Notes: a model not told the origin generated them from the letters alone. Positions 48,939 to 58,482 are shown, counted from the first letter of the stretch. The stretch is DNA of 64,000 nt from Pararhodobacter aggregans (GCF_003075525.1 NZ_QDDR01000001.1:558001-622000), one strand, 5' to 3'. Translations and numbers: made by a program.

Positions 48939-51025
48939 CCTCTTCGATCCGACTGGGGGCCGATATCGGCGGCACCTTCACCGATATCGCGCTGGAATAT
49001 CGCGGTGCGATCCACTCGACCAAGGTACTGACCAGCTACGCGGCGCCGGAGCAGGCGATCCTCGACGGGATCGACATCGTGCTGGCCGAGACCGGGATCG
49101 GCTATGCGGATCTGGAGATCGTGATCCACGGCACGACGCTGGCCACCAACGCGCTGATCGAACGGCGGGGCGCGAAGACCGCCTTCGTCACCACCGAGGG
49201 CTTCCGCGACGTGATCGAGATGCGGACCGAAAGCCGCTTCGACCAATACGACCTGACGATCCAGCTGCCCAAGCCGCTGGTCCCGCGTGAGGATCGCTTC
49301 GCCGTGGCCGGTCGGATCGGCGCGCAGGGGCAGGAGCTGGCGCCGCTGGACGAGGCGGCGCTGGCGGCGGTGGCCGAGCGGATCGCGACGGGCGGCTACG
49401 CGGCCGTGGCGATCGGTTTCATCCATGCCTATCTGAACCCCGCCCATGAGCGCCGGGCGCGCGAGATCATCGCCGCGCACTGCGACCTGCCGATCTCGCT
49501 CTCCAGCGAGGTCTCGCCGCAGATGCGCGAATTCGAGCGGTTCAACACCGTCTGCGCCAATGCCTATGTCCGGCCGCAGATGGCCAGCTATCTGCAGCGC
49601 CTGCAGGTCCGGCTGACGGAGAGGGGCGCGCGCTGCCCGGTCTTCATGATCCATTCGGGGGGCGGGCTGGTGTCCGTTGAAACCGCGGCCGAATTCCCGG
49701 TGCGGCTGGTCGAATCCGGGCCGGCCGGCGGCGCGATCTTCGCCGCCGATGTGGCGCGGCGCTTCGGGCTGGAGCGGGTCGTCAGCTACGACATGGGCGG
49801 CACCACCGCCAAGATCTGCCTGATCGAGGATTTCTCGCCCAAGACCGCGCGGACCTTCGAGGTGGCGCGCACCACGCGCTTCGCCAAGGGCTCGGGCATG
49901 CCGGTGTCGATCCCGGTGATCGAGATGATCGAGATCGGGGCGGGCGGCGGCTCCTTGGCCTGGGTCGATGCGATGGGCCGCATCCAGACCGGCCCCGAAA
50001 GCGCGGGGTCCGAACCCGGGCCCGCCTGCTATCAGCGGGGCGGGGCGCGTCCGGCGATCACCGATGCCGATCTGGTGCTGGGCAAGATCGACCCCGAGAA
50101 TTTCGCGGGCGGCGCCATCCGGCTGTCTCGCGATCTGGCCGAGGCGGCGATCCTGGGCGCGGTCGGCGACCGGCTCGGCCTCGACGCCGGGGCCGCGGCC
50201 TTCGGCATCGGCGAGGTGGTGGACGAGAACATGGCCAATGCCGCCCGGGTCCATGCGGTCGAGAACGGCAAGAACATCTCGGACAATATCATGGTGGCTT
50301 TCGGGGGGGCCGCGCCGCTTCATGCCGCCCGGCTCTGCGAGAAGCTGGGCATCGGCGACTGCCTGATCCCGCCGGGCGCGGGGGTGGGCTCGGCCATCGG
50401 CTTCCTGAAAGCCCCCTTCGGATACGAGGCGCTGGCCTCGCGCATCATCGGCATGTCGGCCTTCGATGCGGAGCAGGTCAACGCCCTGATCGCGGACCTG
50501 AAAGCCACCGCCGAGGGCTTCGTGCGTCAGGGGACCGAGGGCGCGATCCTGTCCGAGATCACCGCCTTCATGCGCTACCGCGGGCAGGGATGGGAGATCC
50601 CGGTGCCGCTGCCCGACCGCCCCTTCACCGCGGAGGACGCTGTCCTGATCGGCGCCGATTTCCGCGCGGCCTATGCGCGCTTCTTCGGCCGGGCCATCGA
50701 CGGGCTTTCGGGGCTGGAGGTCGAGATCGTCACCCTGTCGGTCAAGGCGATGGACGAACGCCCGGCACCGGCGCCGGTCACGCTGACCCGGGGCGCGCGG
50801 ATCCACGAGCCAAGCGTCTGGCGCGCGGTCTTCGACCCGGCGGCGGCGCGGCATCTCGACACCGCCATCGTTGCCCGCGCCGACCTTTCCCCGGGCGACC
50901 GGGTCCGCGGCCCCGCCGTCATCACCGAGCGCGAGACCTCGACCATCGTCACCTCGCCCTTCGATACCGTCATGCAGCCTGACGGCTCGCTGCTCCTCCT
51001 GCGCAAGGATATGGCCGATGAGTGA
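48935..51025 (+). CDS. hyuA: Hydantoinase/oxoprolinase subunit A
   Basis: 696-residue ATPase subunit of the N-methylhydantoinase/5-oxoprolinase/acetone carboxylase superfamily. ASKHA phosphate motifs LGADIGGTFTDIALEYRG (N-terminus) and VSYDMGGTTAKICLIE, plus VIHGTTLATNALIERRG, HSGGGLVSVETA and VAFGGAAPLHA. It couples ATP hydrolysis to opening of a cyclic amide or carboxylation of a substrate, with HyuB as partner. Coupled to the genes on both sides (4-base overlap upstream, 8-base overlap with hyuB). Confidence 0.9.
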   Translation: MTSSIRLGADIGGTFTDIALEYRGAIHSTKVLTSYAAPEQAILDGIDIVLAETGIGYADLEIVIHGTTLATNALIERRGAKTAFVTTEGFRDVIEMRTESRFDQYDLTIQLPKPLVPREDRFAVAGRIGAQGQELAPLDEAALAAVAERIATGGYAAVAIGFIHAYLNPAHERRAREIIAAHCDLPISLSSEVSPQMREFERFNTVCANAYVRPQMASYLQRLQVRLTERGARCPVFMIHSGGGLVSVETAAEFPVRLVESGPAGGAIFAADVARRFGLERVVSYDMGGTTAKICLIEDFSPKTARTFEVARTTRFAKGSGMPVSIPVIEMIEIGAGGGSLAWVDAMGRIQTGPESAGSEPGPACYQRGGARPAITDADLVLGKIDPENFAGGAIRLSRDLAEAAILGAVGDRLGLDAGAAAFGIGEVVDENMANAARVHAVENGKNISDNIMVAFGGAAPLHAARLCEKLGIGDCLIPPGAGVGSAIGFLKAPFGYEALASRIIGMSAFDAEQVNALIADLKATAEGFVRQGTEGAILSEITAFMRYRGQGWEIPVPLPDRPFTAEDAVLIGADFRAAYARFFGRAIDGLSGLEVEIVTLSVKAMDERPAPAPVTLTRGARIHEPSVWRAVFDPAAARHLDTAIVARADLSPGDRVRGPAVITERETSTIVTSPFDTVMQPDGSLLLLRKDMADE

Positions 51026-52640
51026 CCGGACCCGCGAGATCCGCCTTCAGGTGATGTGGAACCGCCTGATTTCCGTGGTCGAGGAACAGGCGATGACGCT
51101 GCTGCGTACCGCCTTTTCCACCTCGGTCCGGGAAGCCGGGGATCTTTCCGCCGGGGTCTTCGACCCTGAGGGCCGGATGCTGGCGCAGGCGGTGACCGGC
51201 ACCCCGGGCCATGTCAACACGATGGCCGAGGCGGTGCTGCATTTCGCCCGGGAGATCGGCTATGACGACATGTACCCGGGCGACACCTATGTCACCAACG
51301 ACCCCTGGAAGGGGACCGGGCATCTGCATGACATCACCATGGTCTCGCCCTCGTTCAAGGGCGACCGGCTGGTCGGCTTCTTCGCCTGCACCGCGCATGT
51401 GGTCGATGTCGGCGGGCGCGGCTTCGGGGCCGATGCCAAGACCGTCTACGAGGAAGGGATCCAGATCCCGATCATGAAATTCGCCGAGCGGGGCGTGGTG
51501 AACAAGGACTTGGTGCGGATGCTGCGCGCCAATGTGCGCGAACCCAATCAGGTGGTGGGCGATTTCTATTCGCTGGCCGCCTGCAACGATGTCGGCCACC
51601 GCCGCCTCATCGCCATGATGGAGGAGATCGGGCTTGAGACGCTGGACGAGCTCGGCGCCTTCATCTTCGAGCGGACGCGCGCCGCCACGCTCGACCGGAT
51701 CGCGGCGCTGCCTCGTGGGGCGTGGACCAACACGCTGGTCACGGACGGCTACGACCAGCCGGTGACGCTGAAAGCGACGCTGGAGACGCGCGGCGATACG
51801 GTGAATGTCGACTTCACCGGCACCGACGCGCCCAGCCGCTGGGGCATCAACGTGCCGATCATCTACACCAAGGCCTATGCCTGCTACGCGATGAAATGCG
51901 TGATCGCGCCGGACATTCCCAACAACTGGGCCTCGCTTGCGCCCTTCACCATCTCGTCGCCCGTCAATATCCTGAACGCCGAACGCCCGGCGCCGGTCAG
52001 CCTCAGGCATGTCTTCGGCCATATGGTGCCGGATCTGGTGCTGGGTGCGCTGGCGCAGGCGCTGCCCGGAAAGATCCTGGCCGAAGGGGCGGGGGCCCTG
52101 TGGAACATCCACATGTCGGTGCGTCCGGCCGGGGGGCAGGCGGGGCGGCAGGCCGAGATCCTGATGTTCAACTCGGGCGGCATGGGGGCGCGGCCGGGGC
52201 TGGACGGGCTCTCCGCGACCGCCTTCCCCTCGGGCGTGATGACCATGCCGATCGAGGCCACGGAACATACCGGCCCCATCGTCATCTGGCGCAAGGAGTT
52301 GCGGCCGGATTCCGGCGGCGACGGCGAGTTCCGGGGCGGTCTGGGCCAGGTGATCGAGATCGAGCCGGCGCCGGGGCATGAATTCGACTTCTCGGCCATG
52401 TTCGACCGCATCCACCACCCGGCGCGGGGCCGCGACGGCGGGCAGGAGGGCGCGGCGGGCTCGGCCTCGCTGGACGATGGGACGGTGCTGAAGCCGAAGG
52501 GCTGGCAGCATGTCCCCGCCGGGCGCCGTCTGGTGCTGGAACTGCCCGGCGGCGGCGGCTATGGCGATCCCGCGCGGCGCCCGGCCGAGGCGCGGGCGGG
52601 CGATCTGTCGAAGGGCTATGTCACGGAGAGGCGGAAATGA
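51018..52640 (+). CDS. hyuB: Hydantoinase/oxoprolinase subunit B
   Basis: 540-residue HyuB-type catalytic subunit. N-terminal IRLQVMWNRLISVVEEQAMTLLRTAFSTSVREAGD, GDTYVTNDPWKGTGHLHDI (metal-site region), RFRGGLGQ-type motif near the C-terminus (DGEFRGGLGQVIEIEP) and a Gly-rich end GGGGYGDPARR. ATG 51018 lies 8 bases inside hyuA. Together HyuA and HyuB should open a hydantoin, oxoproline or related lactam ring at the cost of ATP. Confidence 0.9.
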   Translation: MSDRTREIRLQVMWNRLISVVEEQAMTLLRTAFSTSVREAGDLSAGVFDPEGRMLAQAVTGTPGHVNTMAEAVLHFAREIGYDDMYPGDTYVTNDPWKGTGHLHDITMVSPSFKGDRLVGFFACTAHVVDVGGRGFGADAKTVYEEGIQIPIMKFAERGVVNKDLVRMLRANVREPNQVVGDFYSLAACNDVGHRRLIAMMEEIGLETLDELGAFIFERTRAATLDRIAALPRGAWTNTLVTDGYDQPVTLKATLETRGDTVNVDFTGTDAPSRWGINVPIIYTKAYACYAMKCVIAPDIPNNWASLAPFTISSPVNILNAERPAPVSLRHVFGHMVPDLVLGALAQALPGKILAEGAGALWNIHMSVRPAGGQAGRQAEILMFNSGGMGARPGLDGLSATAFPSGVMTMPIEATEHTGPIVIWRKELRPDSGGDGEFRGGLGQVIEIEPAPGHEFDFSAMFDRIHHPARGRDGGQEGAAGSASLDDGTVLKPKGWQHVPAGRRLVLELPGGGGYGDPARRPAEARAGDLSKGYVTERRK

Positions 52641-53845
52641 GCTATGTCGCAAGCCGCCTGTCGGCGGTGAAACCCTCGGCCTCGATGGCGGCCTCGCTGG
52701 CGGCCAAGGCGCTGAGGGCCAAGGGGGTTGACGTGATCGACCTCGGTCTGGGCGAGCCGGATTTCCCGACGCCCCGCCATATCATCGACGCCGCCCATCA
52801 GGCCGCGCTCCGGGGCGAGACGCTCTACACCGCCGCCGGAGGCACGCTTGAACTGCGCCAGGCGGTGGCCGGAAAGTTCCGGCGCGAGAACGGGCTCGAT
52901 TACAGCGTTGACGAGATCGCCGTGGCCAATGGCGCCAAGCAGATCATCTTCAACGCGCTGATGGCGACGCTGAACGAGGGGGACGAGGCCGTGCTGCCCG
53001 CGCCCTATTTCGTCAGCTACCCCGAGATGGTGAAGCTCTTGGGCGGTGTCCCCGTCACCCCGGTCTGCGGCGCGGGCTCGGGCTTTCGCCTGACGCCCGA
53101 GGCGCTGGAGGCCGCCATCACCCCCCGCACGAAATGGCTGTTCCTGAACATGCCCGGCAACCCCTCGGGCGCGGTCTATGGCATGGACGACCTGAAGGCG
53201 CTGGGCGCGGTGCTGGCCCGCCATCCGCAGGTGCTGATCCTGTCGGACGAGATCTACGAACACATCCTGTTCGACGGCCGCGCCTTCGTCAGCTTCGGTC
53301 AGGCCTGCCCGGAATTGCGCGACCGGACGCTCATCGTGAATGGCGTGGCCAAGGCCTATGCCATGACCGGCTGGCGCGTGGGTTATGCGGCGGGTCCGGC
53401 GCCCTTGGTGAAGGCGATGAACACCGTGCAAAGCCAGTCCTGCACCTCGGTCGCGGCACCGATGCAGGCGGCGGCGCTGGCGGCGCTCAATGGCCCGCAG
53501 GATTGCGTGGCCGAGTTCCGCGCGGCCTTCCAGCGCCGCCGGGATCTGGTCGTGGCGGGCGTGGCCGCGATCCCCGGCCTGACCCTGCCGCCGCCCGAAG
53601 GCGCCTTCTACGCCTATATCGGCTGCGCCGGGCTCCTTGGTAAACGCACGCCCGACGGCGCGATCCTGACCGACGACACCGATGTCGTGGCCTATCTGCT
53701 GAACGCGGGCCATGTCAGTTCGGTCCCCGGCGCCGCCTATGGCGTGTCGCCCTATTTCCGCATCTCGACCGCCACCGCCGATGCGGTGCTGGCCGAGGCG
53801 CTTTCGCGGATCGGCAAGGCCGTCGCCGCGCTGACGGAGGCCTGA
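52637..53845 (+). CDS. PLP-dependent class I/II aminotransferase
   Basis: 402-residue fold-type I aminotransferase of the aspartate aminotransferase I-gamma type. IDLGLGEPDFPTPRHI, ANGAKQIIFNAL, LNMPGNPSGAVYGMDD, LSDEIYEHILFDG, Lys Schiff-base region NGVAKAYAMTGWRVGYAAGP and a C-terminal FRISTATADAVLAEAL. It would convert an amino acid released by the pathway to its 2-oxo acid. ATGA overlap with hyuB; the next gene starts 1 base after its stop. Confidence 0.88.
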   Translation: MSYVASRLSAVKPSASMAASLAAKALRAKGVDVIDLGLGEPDFPTPRHIIDAAHQAALRGETLYTAAGGTLELRQAVAGKFRRENGLDYSVDEIAVANGAKQIIFNALMATLNEGDEAVLPAPYFVSYPEMVKLLGGVPVTPVCGAGSGFRLTPEALEAAITPRTKWLFLNMPGNPSGAVYGMDDLKALGAVLARHPQVLILSDEIYEHILFDGRAFVSFGQACPELRDRTLIVNGVAKAYAMTGWRVGYAAGPAPLVKAMNTVQSQSCTSVAAPMQAAALAALNGPQDCVAEFRAAFQRRRDLVVAGVAAIPGLTLPPPEGAFYAYIGCAGLLGKRTPDGAILTDDTDVVAYLLNAGHVSSVPGAAYGVSPYFRISTATADAVLAEALSRIGKAVAALTEA

Positions 53846-53846
53846 G

Positions 53847-54665
53847 ATGAGCACCCCCTTCGACACGATCCTGATGACCGGCGCCGCCGGACGGCTGGGC
53901 ACCGAATTGCGCCGCGGCCTGAAACCGCTGGCGCGCAAACTGCGGCTGGCCGATGTGACCGAGATCGCCGACCTTGCCCCGAACGAGGACGCCGTGACCT
54001 TCGACCTGGCCGATGAGGCGGCGGTCATGGCGGCGGTCGAGGGCGTCGATGCCATCGTCCATTTCGGCGGCGCACCGCTGGAACGGCCCTGGCAGGAGGT
54101 GCTCGATTCCAACATCCGCGGCAGTTACCACATCTACGAGGCGGCGCGGAAACACGGCGTGAAGCGCGTGGTCTATGCCTCGTCGGTGCATGCGATCGGC
54201 TATCACCGGCTCACCGACCAGATCGACGCCGAGGCGCCGCATCGCCCCGACAGCCTCTATGGTCTGTCGAAATGCTTCGTCGAGGACCTGGGCCGCCTGT
54301 ACTGGGACAAGTTCGGCATCGAAAGCGTGATGCTGCGGATCTTCTCGTCCTTCCCCGAACCCGCCGACCGCCGGATGCTCTGGTCCTGGCTCTCGTTCGA
54401 GGATTGCAACCGGCTGGTGAGCGCGGCGCTGACCGCGCCCAGCGTCGGTTTCACCATTTCCTTCGGCATGTCCGACAACAGGGTCAAGCCCGTGGACAAC
54501 CGGCTGGCCGGGCATCTGGGCTATCAGCCGCAGGACAATACCGAAGCCTTCCGCGCGGGCGTCGAGGCGCGGCTGCCCCGCCCGGACGGCACCGCCCCCG
54601 CCGTGCAATGCCTGGGCGGCTGGTTCGTCGATCTTGGCCATCCTGACGATGAGGCGCAAAAGTGA
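53847..54665 (+). CDS. NAD-dependent epimerase/dehydrogenase, uronate-dehydrogenase-like
   Basis: 272-residue extended SDR with N-terminal GxxGxxG motif LMTGAAGRLGTELRRGL, VHFGGAPLERPWQEVLDSNI, active-site YASSVHAIGY and YGLSKCFVEDLGRLYWDKFG (YxxxK). The HAIGY and YGxSK segments, and the lack of the C-terminal extension, resemble uronate dehydrogenase (Udh), which oxidises hexuronates to aldarolactones. In this cluster the substrate may differ. Coupled to the following gene (GTGA). Confidence 0.82.
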   Translation: MSTPFDTILMTGAAGRLGTELRRGLKPLARKLRLADVTEIADLAPNEDAVTFDLADEAAVMAAVEGVDAIVHFGGAPLERPWQEVLDSNIRGSYHIYEAARKHGVKRVVYASSVHAIGYHRLTDQIDAEAPHRPDSLYGLSKCFVEDLGRLYWDKFGIESVMLRIFSSFPEPADRRMLWSWLSFEDCNRLVSAALTAPSVGFTISFGMSDNRVKPVDNRLAGHLGYQPQDNTEAFRAGVEARLPRPDGTAPAVQCLGGWFVDLGHPDDEAQK

Positions 54666-55870
54666 AAGCGTCCTATGACGTGGTGATCGTGGGCGGGGCC
54701 GTGATCGGCTCGTCCGTCGCCTATTTCCTGGCCGCGAACCCGGATTTCGCGGGCTCAGTGCTGGTGGTCGAACGTGACCCGACCTATCGCTTCGCCGCGA
54801 CCTCGCTGTCGGCCGCCTCGATCCGGGTGCAATTCTCCAACCCGATCAATGTGAAGATCAGCCAGTTCGGCAGCGCCTTCATCCGCGATTTCGCCCGCAC
54901 CATGCAGGTGACGGGCGAGGCCCCGCCCGACCTCAATTTCCACAAGGGCGGCTATCTGTTCCTCGCCGCCACGCCCGAGCAGGAGCAGACCCTGCGCGAG
55001 AACCACGCCGTGCAGCGGGCCTGCGGCGCGGATGTGGTGCTGTGGGGGCCGGAGGACCTGTCGCGGGCCTTCCCGCATCTCAATGTCGCGGATGTGCGGC
55101 TGGCGAGCTACGGTCAGTCGAGCGAGGGGTGGTTCTCCAACACCGGCCTGATGAACGGCTTCCGGGCCAAGGCGCGGGAACTGGGCGTCGATTACGTCAC
55201 CGACGAGGTGGTCGCCATCACCCGGACCGGCGCGCGCGTGGCGTCGGTCACGCTGAAATCCGGCGCGGTGGTGGGGGCGGGGACCGTGGTCAACGCCTCG
55301 GGCCCGCGGGCGGCGCTGACGGCGCGGATGGCGGGGCTGGACGTGCCGGTCGAACCCCGCAAGCGCACGCTCTTCGTCTTCGATTGCGCGACGACGCCGG
55401 AGGGCAGCGCCACGGTCAACGAGGGCCGTCTGCCGCTGATGATCGACCCGACCGGCGTCTTCTGCCGGCCTGAGGGGCGTTACTTCCTGACCGGCTGCCC
55501 GCCGGTCGAGGATCCGGCCGCCGATTGGGACGATTTCGAGCCGCGCTATGAGGAATTCGAGGATATCATCTGGCCCGCGCTGGCCGACCGCTCGCCTGCC
55601 TTCGAGGCGATCAAGGTCGTCAACCGCTGGGCCGGGCATTACGATTTCAACGTGCTGGACCACAACCTGATCGTCGGCCGCCACCCGGAGGTGACGAATT
55701 TCATCTTCGCCAACGGCTTTTCGGGCCACGGCCTGCAGCAGGGTCCGGCGGCGGGGCGGGGGGTGGCCGAGCTCATCACCTATGGTGGGTTCCGCACGCT
55801 CGACCTGAGCGAGGTGGGCTATGAACGGGTGCTGGAAAACCGGCCCTTCCTGGAGAAGGCGGTGATCTGA
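54662..55870 (+). CDS. FAD-dependent oxidoreductase (DAO family)
   Basis: 402-residue flavoprotein with N-terminal DVVIVGGAVIGSSVAYFLAAN and C-terminal ANGFSGHGLQQGPAAGRGVAEL, both typical of the glycine/sarcosine/D-amino acid oxidase family. WAGHYDFNVLDHNLIVG also matches DAO proteins. Likely oxidises a secondary or primary amine, such as an N-methyl amino acid, to imine or aldehyde. GTG start overlaps the preceding stop. An 83-base gap separates it from the next SDR gene. Confidence 0.85.
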   Translation: MKASYDVVIVGGAVIGSSVAYFLAANPDFAGSVLVVERDPTYRFAATSLSAASIRVQFSNPINVKISQFGSAFIRDFARTMQVTGEAPPDLNFHKGGYLFLAATPEQEQTLRENHAVQRACGADVVLWGPEDLSRAFPHLNVADVRLASYGQSSEGWFSNTGLMNGFRAKARELGVDYVTDEVVAITRTGARVASVTLKSGAVVGAGTVVNASGPRAALTARMAGLDVPVEPRKRTLFVFDCATTPEGSATVNEGRLPLMIDPTGVFCRPEGRYFLTGCPPVEDPAADWDDFEPRYEEFEDIIWPALADRSPAFEAIKVVNRWAGHYDFNVLDHNLIVGRHPEVTNFIFANGFSGHGLQQGPAAGRGVAELITYGGFRTLDLSEVGYERVLENRPFLEKAVI

Positions 55871-55953
55871 GGGGCGCGCACCCCGGCCATGCGAGCCCTC
55901 CTTCCCCGGCGACGGGGGCGGAGCCCTGACCCGAGCAGAAAGGCGGAACCCCG

Positions 55954-56667
55954 ATGGACAGGATCCTCATCACCGGCGCGACCAGCGGCATCGGCCGGGC
56001 CATGGCGCTGACGCTGGCGCAGGCGGGCTACGCCGTGCTGGCGCTGGGCCGCAACCGCGCCGCGCTGGCGGCGCTCAGCGCCGAGGCGCCCGGGATCGAG
56101 GGGATTGCCCTCGACCTCGCCGACCACGCCGGGCTGGCCGAGGCGCTGGCGGGACGGGCCATCGACGTGCTGGTCAACAATGCCGGGATGATGCCGCGCC
56201 CGGGACCCTTCGCCAGCATGGAGCCCGAGGCGATCGGGCGCACGCTGGCGGTGAACCTCGCCGATACGCTGGCGCTCACCCGGCTTGTGCTGCCCGGGAT
56301 GCTGGCGCGGGGGGCGGGGCATGTGGTTTTCACCGGCTCTTCGGCCGCGCATGCGCCGGGGGCGGGGTTCGCCGCCTATGCCGCCTCGAAAGCCGGGATC
56401 GCCGCTTTCGCCACCGCGCTCAGGGCCGAGGTCTCGGCCCATGGCCTGCGCGTCACCGAGCTGGTCCCGGGGCGGGTGGAGACCGGGCTCTATTCCGGCG
56501 TTCTGCCCGAAGAGGCGCGGGCGGCGATGTATCACGACGGCCATGCGCTGCAGCCGCAGGACGTGGCCGATGTGCTGCTGGCGGTGCTGCGCCTGCCCGC
56601 CCGCGCCTCGGTCACGCGGGTCGATCTGATGCCGACCCGTCCCGTTTCCCCCGTCCCCCTGTCATGA
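55954..56667 (+). CDS. SDR-family oxidoreductase
   Basis: 237-residue classical short-chain dehydrogenase with all motifs: ITGATSGIGRAMALT, VLVNNAGMMPRPGP, catalytic Ser in FTGSSAAHAPG and YAASK with the active-site Tyr and Lys. NAD(P)-dependent; substrate unknown but likely an alcohol/ketone or aldehyde intermediate of the pathway. The gap upstream has AGAAAGGCGG before the ATG. ATGA overlap with the next SDR gene. Confidence 0.86.
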   Translation: MDRILITGATSGIGRAMALTLAQAGYAVLALGRNRAALAALSAEAPGIEGIALDLADHAGLAEALAGRAIDVLVNNAGMMPRPGPFASMEPEAIGRTLAVNLADTLALTRLVLPGMLARGAGHVVFTGSSAAHAPGAGFAAYAASKAGIAAFATALRAEVSAHGLRVTELVPGRVETGLYSGVLPEEARAAMYHDGHALQPQDVADVLLAVLRLPARASVTRVDLMPTRPVSPVPLS

Positions 56668-57425
56668 GGAACCAGATGCAGGATATGAGCTGGGTCATCG
56701 TCGGCGGCGCCTCGGGCCTCGGCGCCCTGCTGGCCGAGATGGCGGCCGAGGCCGGCGCGCGCGCCGTCGGCATCATCGACATCGACGGCGCGGCGGCCGA
56801 GGCCGCGCTGGCCCCGGCCCGCACCAAGGGCCTGACCACCGCCTTCGCCGCCTGCGATATCCGCAGGGCCCCGGCCTGCAATGCCGCCTTCGCCGAGGTG
56901 GCCGGGGCGCTGGGGCGGGTCGACACGCTGGTCAATTCCGCCGCGATCTATCCCCGGCGCCCGACTTTGGGCGTCACGGATGAAGACTGGGACCTGTCCA
57001 ACGCCATCAACATCAAGGGCACCTATCACATGATGGTCGCGGCCATCGCCCATATGCGGACGCAGGAACCGCGCGGGCATATTCGCGGCCGGATCGTCAA
57101 CATCACCTCGGTCGATGCCTTCAAGGCCCATCCCAACAACATCCATTACGCCGCGACCAAGGCGGCGGTGGTCAGCCTGACCCGCTCGGTCGCCGATCAC
57201 GTGGCGCCCGACGGGATCCTGGTCAATTCGGTGGCCCCGGCCGGGATGGCGACGGAAAAGGCCCGCCAGGCCGGGTTCCTGCCGGAACTGGCCAAGGCCA
57301 GCCCGCTGGGCCGCGGCGCGCTGCCGCGCGAGATCGCCGAATGGGTGCTGGTCGCGGGCGGGCCGAAGAACACCTACATGACCGGCGAGAACATCATCGT
57401 CTCGGGCGGCTATATCTACGCCTGA
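56664..57425 (+). CDS. SDR-family oxidoreductase
   Basis: 253-residue classical SDR: IVGGASGLGALLAEMAA, DTLVNSAAIYPRRPT, NITSVDAFKAH with catalytic Ser, HYAATKAAVVSLTRSVADHVAP with Tyr and Lys, and C-terminal MTGENIIVSGGYIYA. Very different from the SDR just upstream, so not a recent duplication. The start at ATG 56664 overlaps the previous stop. Last enzyme of the catabolic block. Confidence 0.86.
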   Translation: MRNQMQDMSWVIVGGASGLGALLAEMAAEAGARAVGIIDIDGAAAEAALAPARTKGLTTAFAACDIRRAPACNAAFAEVAGALGRVDTLVNSAAIYPRRPTLGVTDEDWDLSNAINIKGTYHMMVAAIAHMRTQEPRGHIRGRIVNITSVDAFKAHPNNIHYAATKAAVVSLTRSVADHVAPDGILVNSVAPAGMATEKARQAGFLPELAKASPLGRGALPREIAEWVLVAGGPKNTYMTGENIIVSGGYIYA

Positions 57426-57440
57426 CGGGGCAGGGGGCGA

Positions 57441-57489
57441 CAAAGCTGGGCTTTCGGGTTGCGGGCAGCGCCAGCCCGAGGGCGCTTTG
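57441..57489 (+). terminator. Possible terminator after the SDR genes
   Basis: Nested inverted repeats, outer CAAAGC (57441-57446) with GCTTTG (57484-57489) and inner GGGCT/AGCCC. No T-run follows, so this is weak; it lies between the operon and the LysR gene. Confidence 0.3.
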
Positions 57490-57542
57490 CCTCGTCAGCC
57501 TGAACGCGCTATGACCGGAGGACAGAACTTTCGCCCCCGATG

Positions 57543-57550
57543 AAGGAGGT
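57543..57550 (+). promoter_or_regulatory. Shine-Dalgarno sequence deciding the LysR start
   Basis: AAGGAGGT directly upstream of the GTG at 57555. An in-frame ATG at 57540 overlaps this site and would lack one itself, so the GTG is the better start. Confidence 0.75.
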
Positions 57551-57554
57551 CGCC

Positions 57555-58463
57555 GTGACGGGCCGCGTGCGTCTGCCCTCGCTCAATGCGCTGCGGGTCT
57601 TTCACGCGGTGGCGCGCTCGCGCTCGCTGGTCAAGGCGGCCGAGGAATTGCGCGTCTCGCCGCAGGCGGTCGGCCAGCAGATCCGTCAGCTGGAAGAGGC
57701 GCTGGGCGTCACGCTGGTCGAGCGCGAGGGCCGCTCGATCCGCCTGACCGATGCGGCGATCGCGCTGTCCTACCATGTCCGCGCCGGGTTCGACGAATTC
57801 GAGGAGGGGATCCGCCGCATCACCACCACCTCGGATCGGCCGCGCATCGCCTTCAACGTGAGCCCCTATTTCGGCACCCGCTACCTGATGCCGCGCCTCG
57901 CCGATTTCCGCAAAGCGGTGCCCGATGCCGAGATCGTGCTGACCACGCTCATCGACCTCGTGGACCTCGAACGCGACGAGATCGACCTGGCGGTGCAATG
58001 GGGCTACGGCGACCGCAAGGATGTGCAAAGCCACCTGCTGCTGCGCGATCCCAAGGTGATCTGCTGCCACCCCGATCTGGCCCGGGCGATCCGGGGGCCC
58101 GCCGATCTGCTGACGGTCGGCCTGTTGCAGCCCTCGCGTTCGACGCGGCTCTGGCCCGATATCCTGCTGTATCTGGGTCTGACGGTGCCGAAGCCGGACC
58201 GCCAGCTGACCTTCGACGATTCCGCCACCATGCGCCGCGCGGCGCAGCAGGGGCTGGGCGTGGGCCTCGTCTCGCGCATCGACGCCGAGGAGGATCTTGC
58301 CGCGGGCAGGCTGGTCGCGCCGCTGGGCCTTGATGCGCTGGTCGGCATGCCCGAGGCGGCGATCCCCGGTTTCTACGTCATCAGCACCAGGCCCCGGCTG
58401 CGCGTGAAGCCGGTTGCGGCCCTGCACCGCTGGCTGCTGGAGCAGGATTGGTCCCGCCCCTGA
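57555..58463 (+). CDS. LysR-family regulator, GcvA-like
   Basis: 302-residue LysR regulator. N-terminal winged helix LPSLNALRVFHAVARSRSLVKAAEELRVSPQAVGQQI and a substrate-binding domain with the GcvA-type SPYFGTRYLMPRLADF, QWGYGDRKD and MRRAAQQGLGVGLVSRIDAEEDLAAGRL. Starts at GTG 57555. It lies downstream of, and on the same strand as, the hyu-type operon and is the obvious candidate regulator. The usual divergent placement is absent, so the operator is probably in the 344-base gap before the first enzyme gene. Confidence 0.88.
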   Translation: MTGRVRLPSLNALRVFHAVARSRSLVKAAEELRVSPQAVGQQIRQLEEALGVTLVEREGRSIRLTDAAIALSYHVRAGFDEFEEGIRRITTTSDRPRIAFNVSPYFGTRYLMPRLADFRKAVPDAEIVLTTLIDLVDLERDEIDLAVQWGYGDRKDVQSHLLLRDPKVICCHPDLARAIRGPADLLTVGLLQPSRSTRLWPDILLYLGLTVPKPDRQLTFDDSATMRRAAQQGLGVGLVSRIDAEEDLAAGRLVAPLGLDALVGMPEAAIPGFYVISTRPRLRVKPVAALHRWLLEQDWSRP

Positions 58464-58482
58464 AAGGTGGTTAGGTGGCGCC

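Noticed and set aside
57540-57554. ATG 57540 as the LysR start
   Set aside because: This ATG overlaps an almost perfect Shine-Dalgarno sequence that is correctly spaced for the GTG at 57555.
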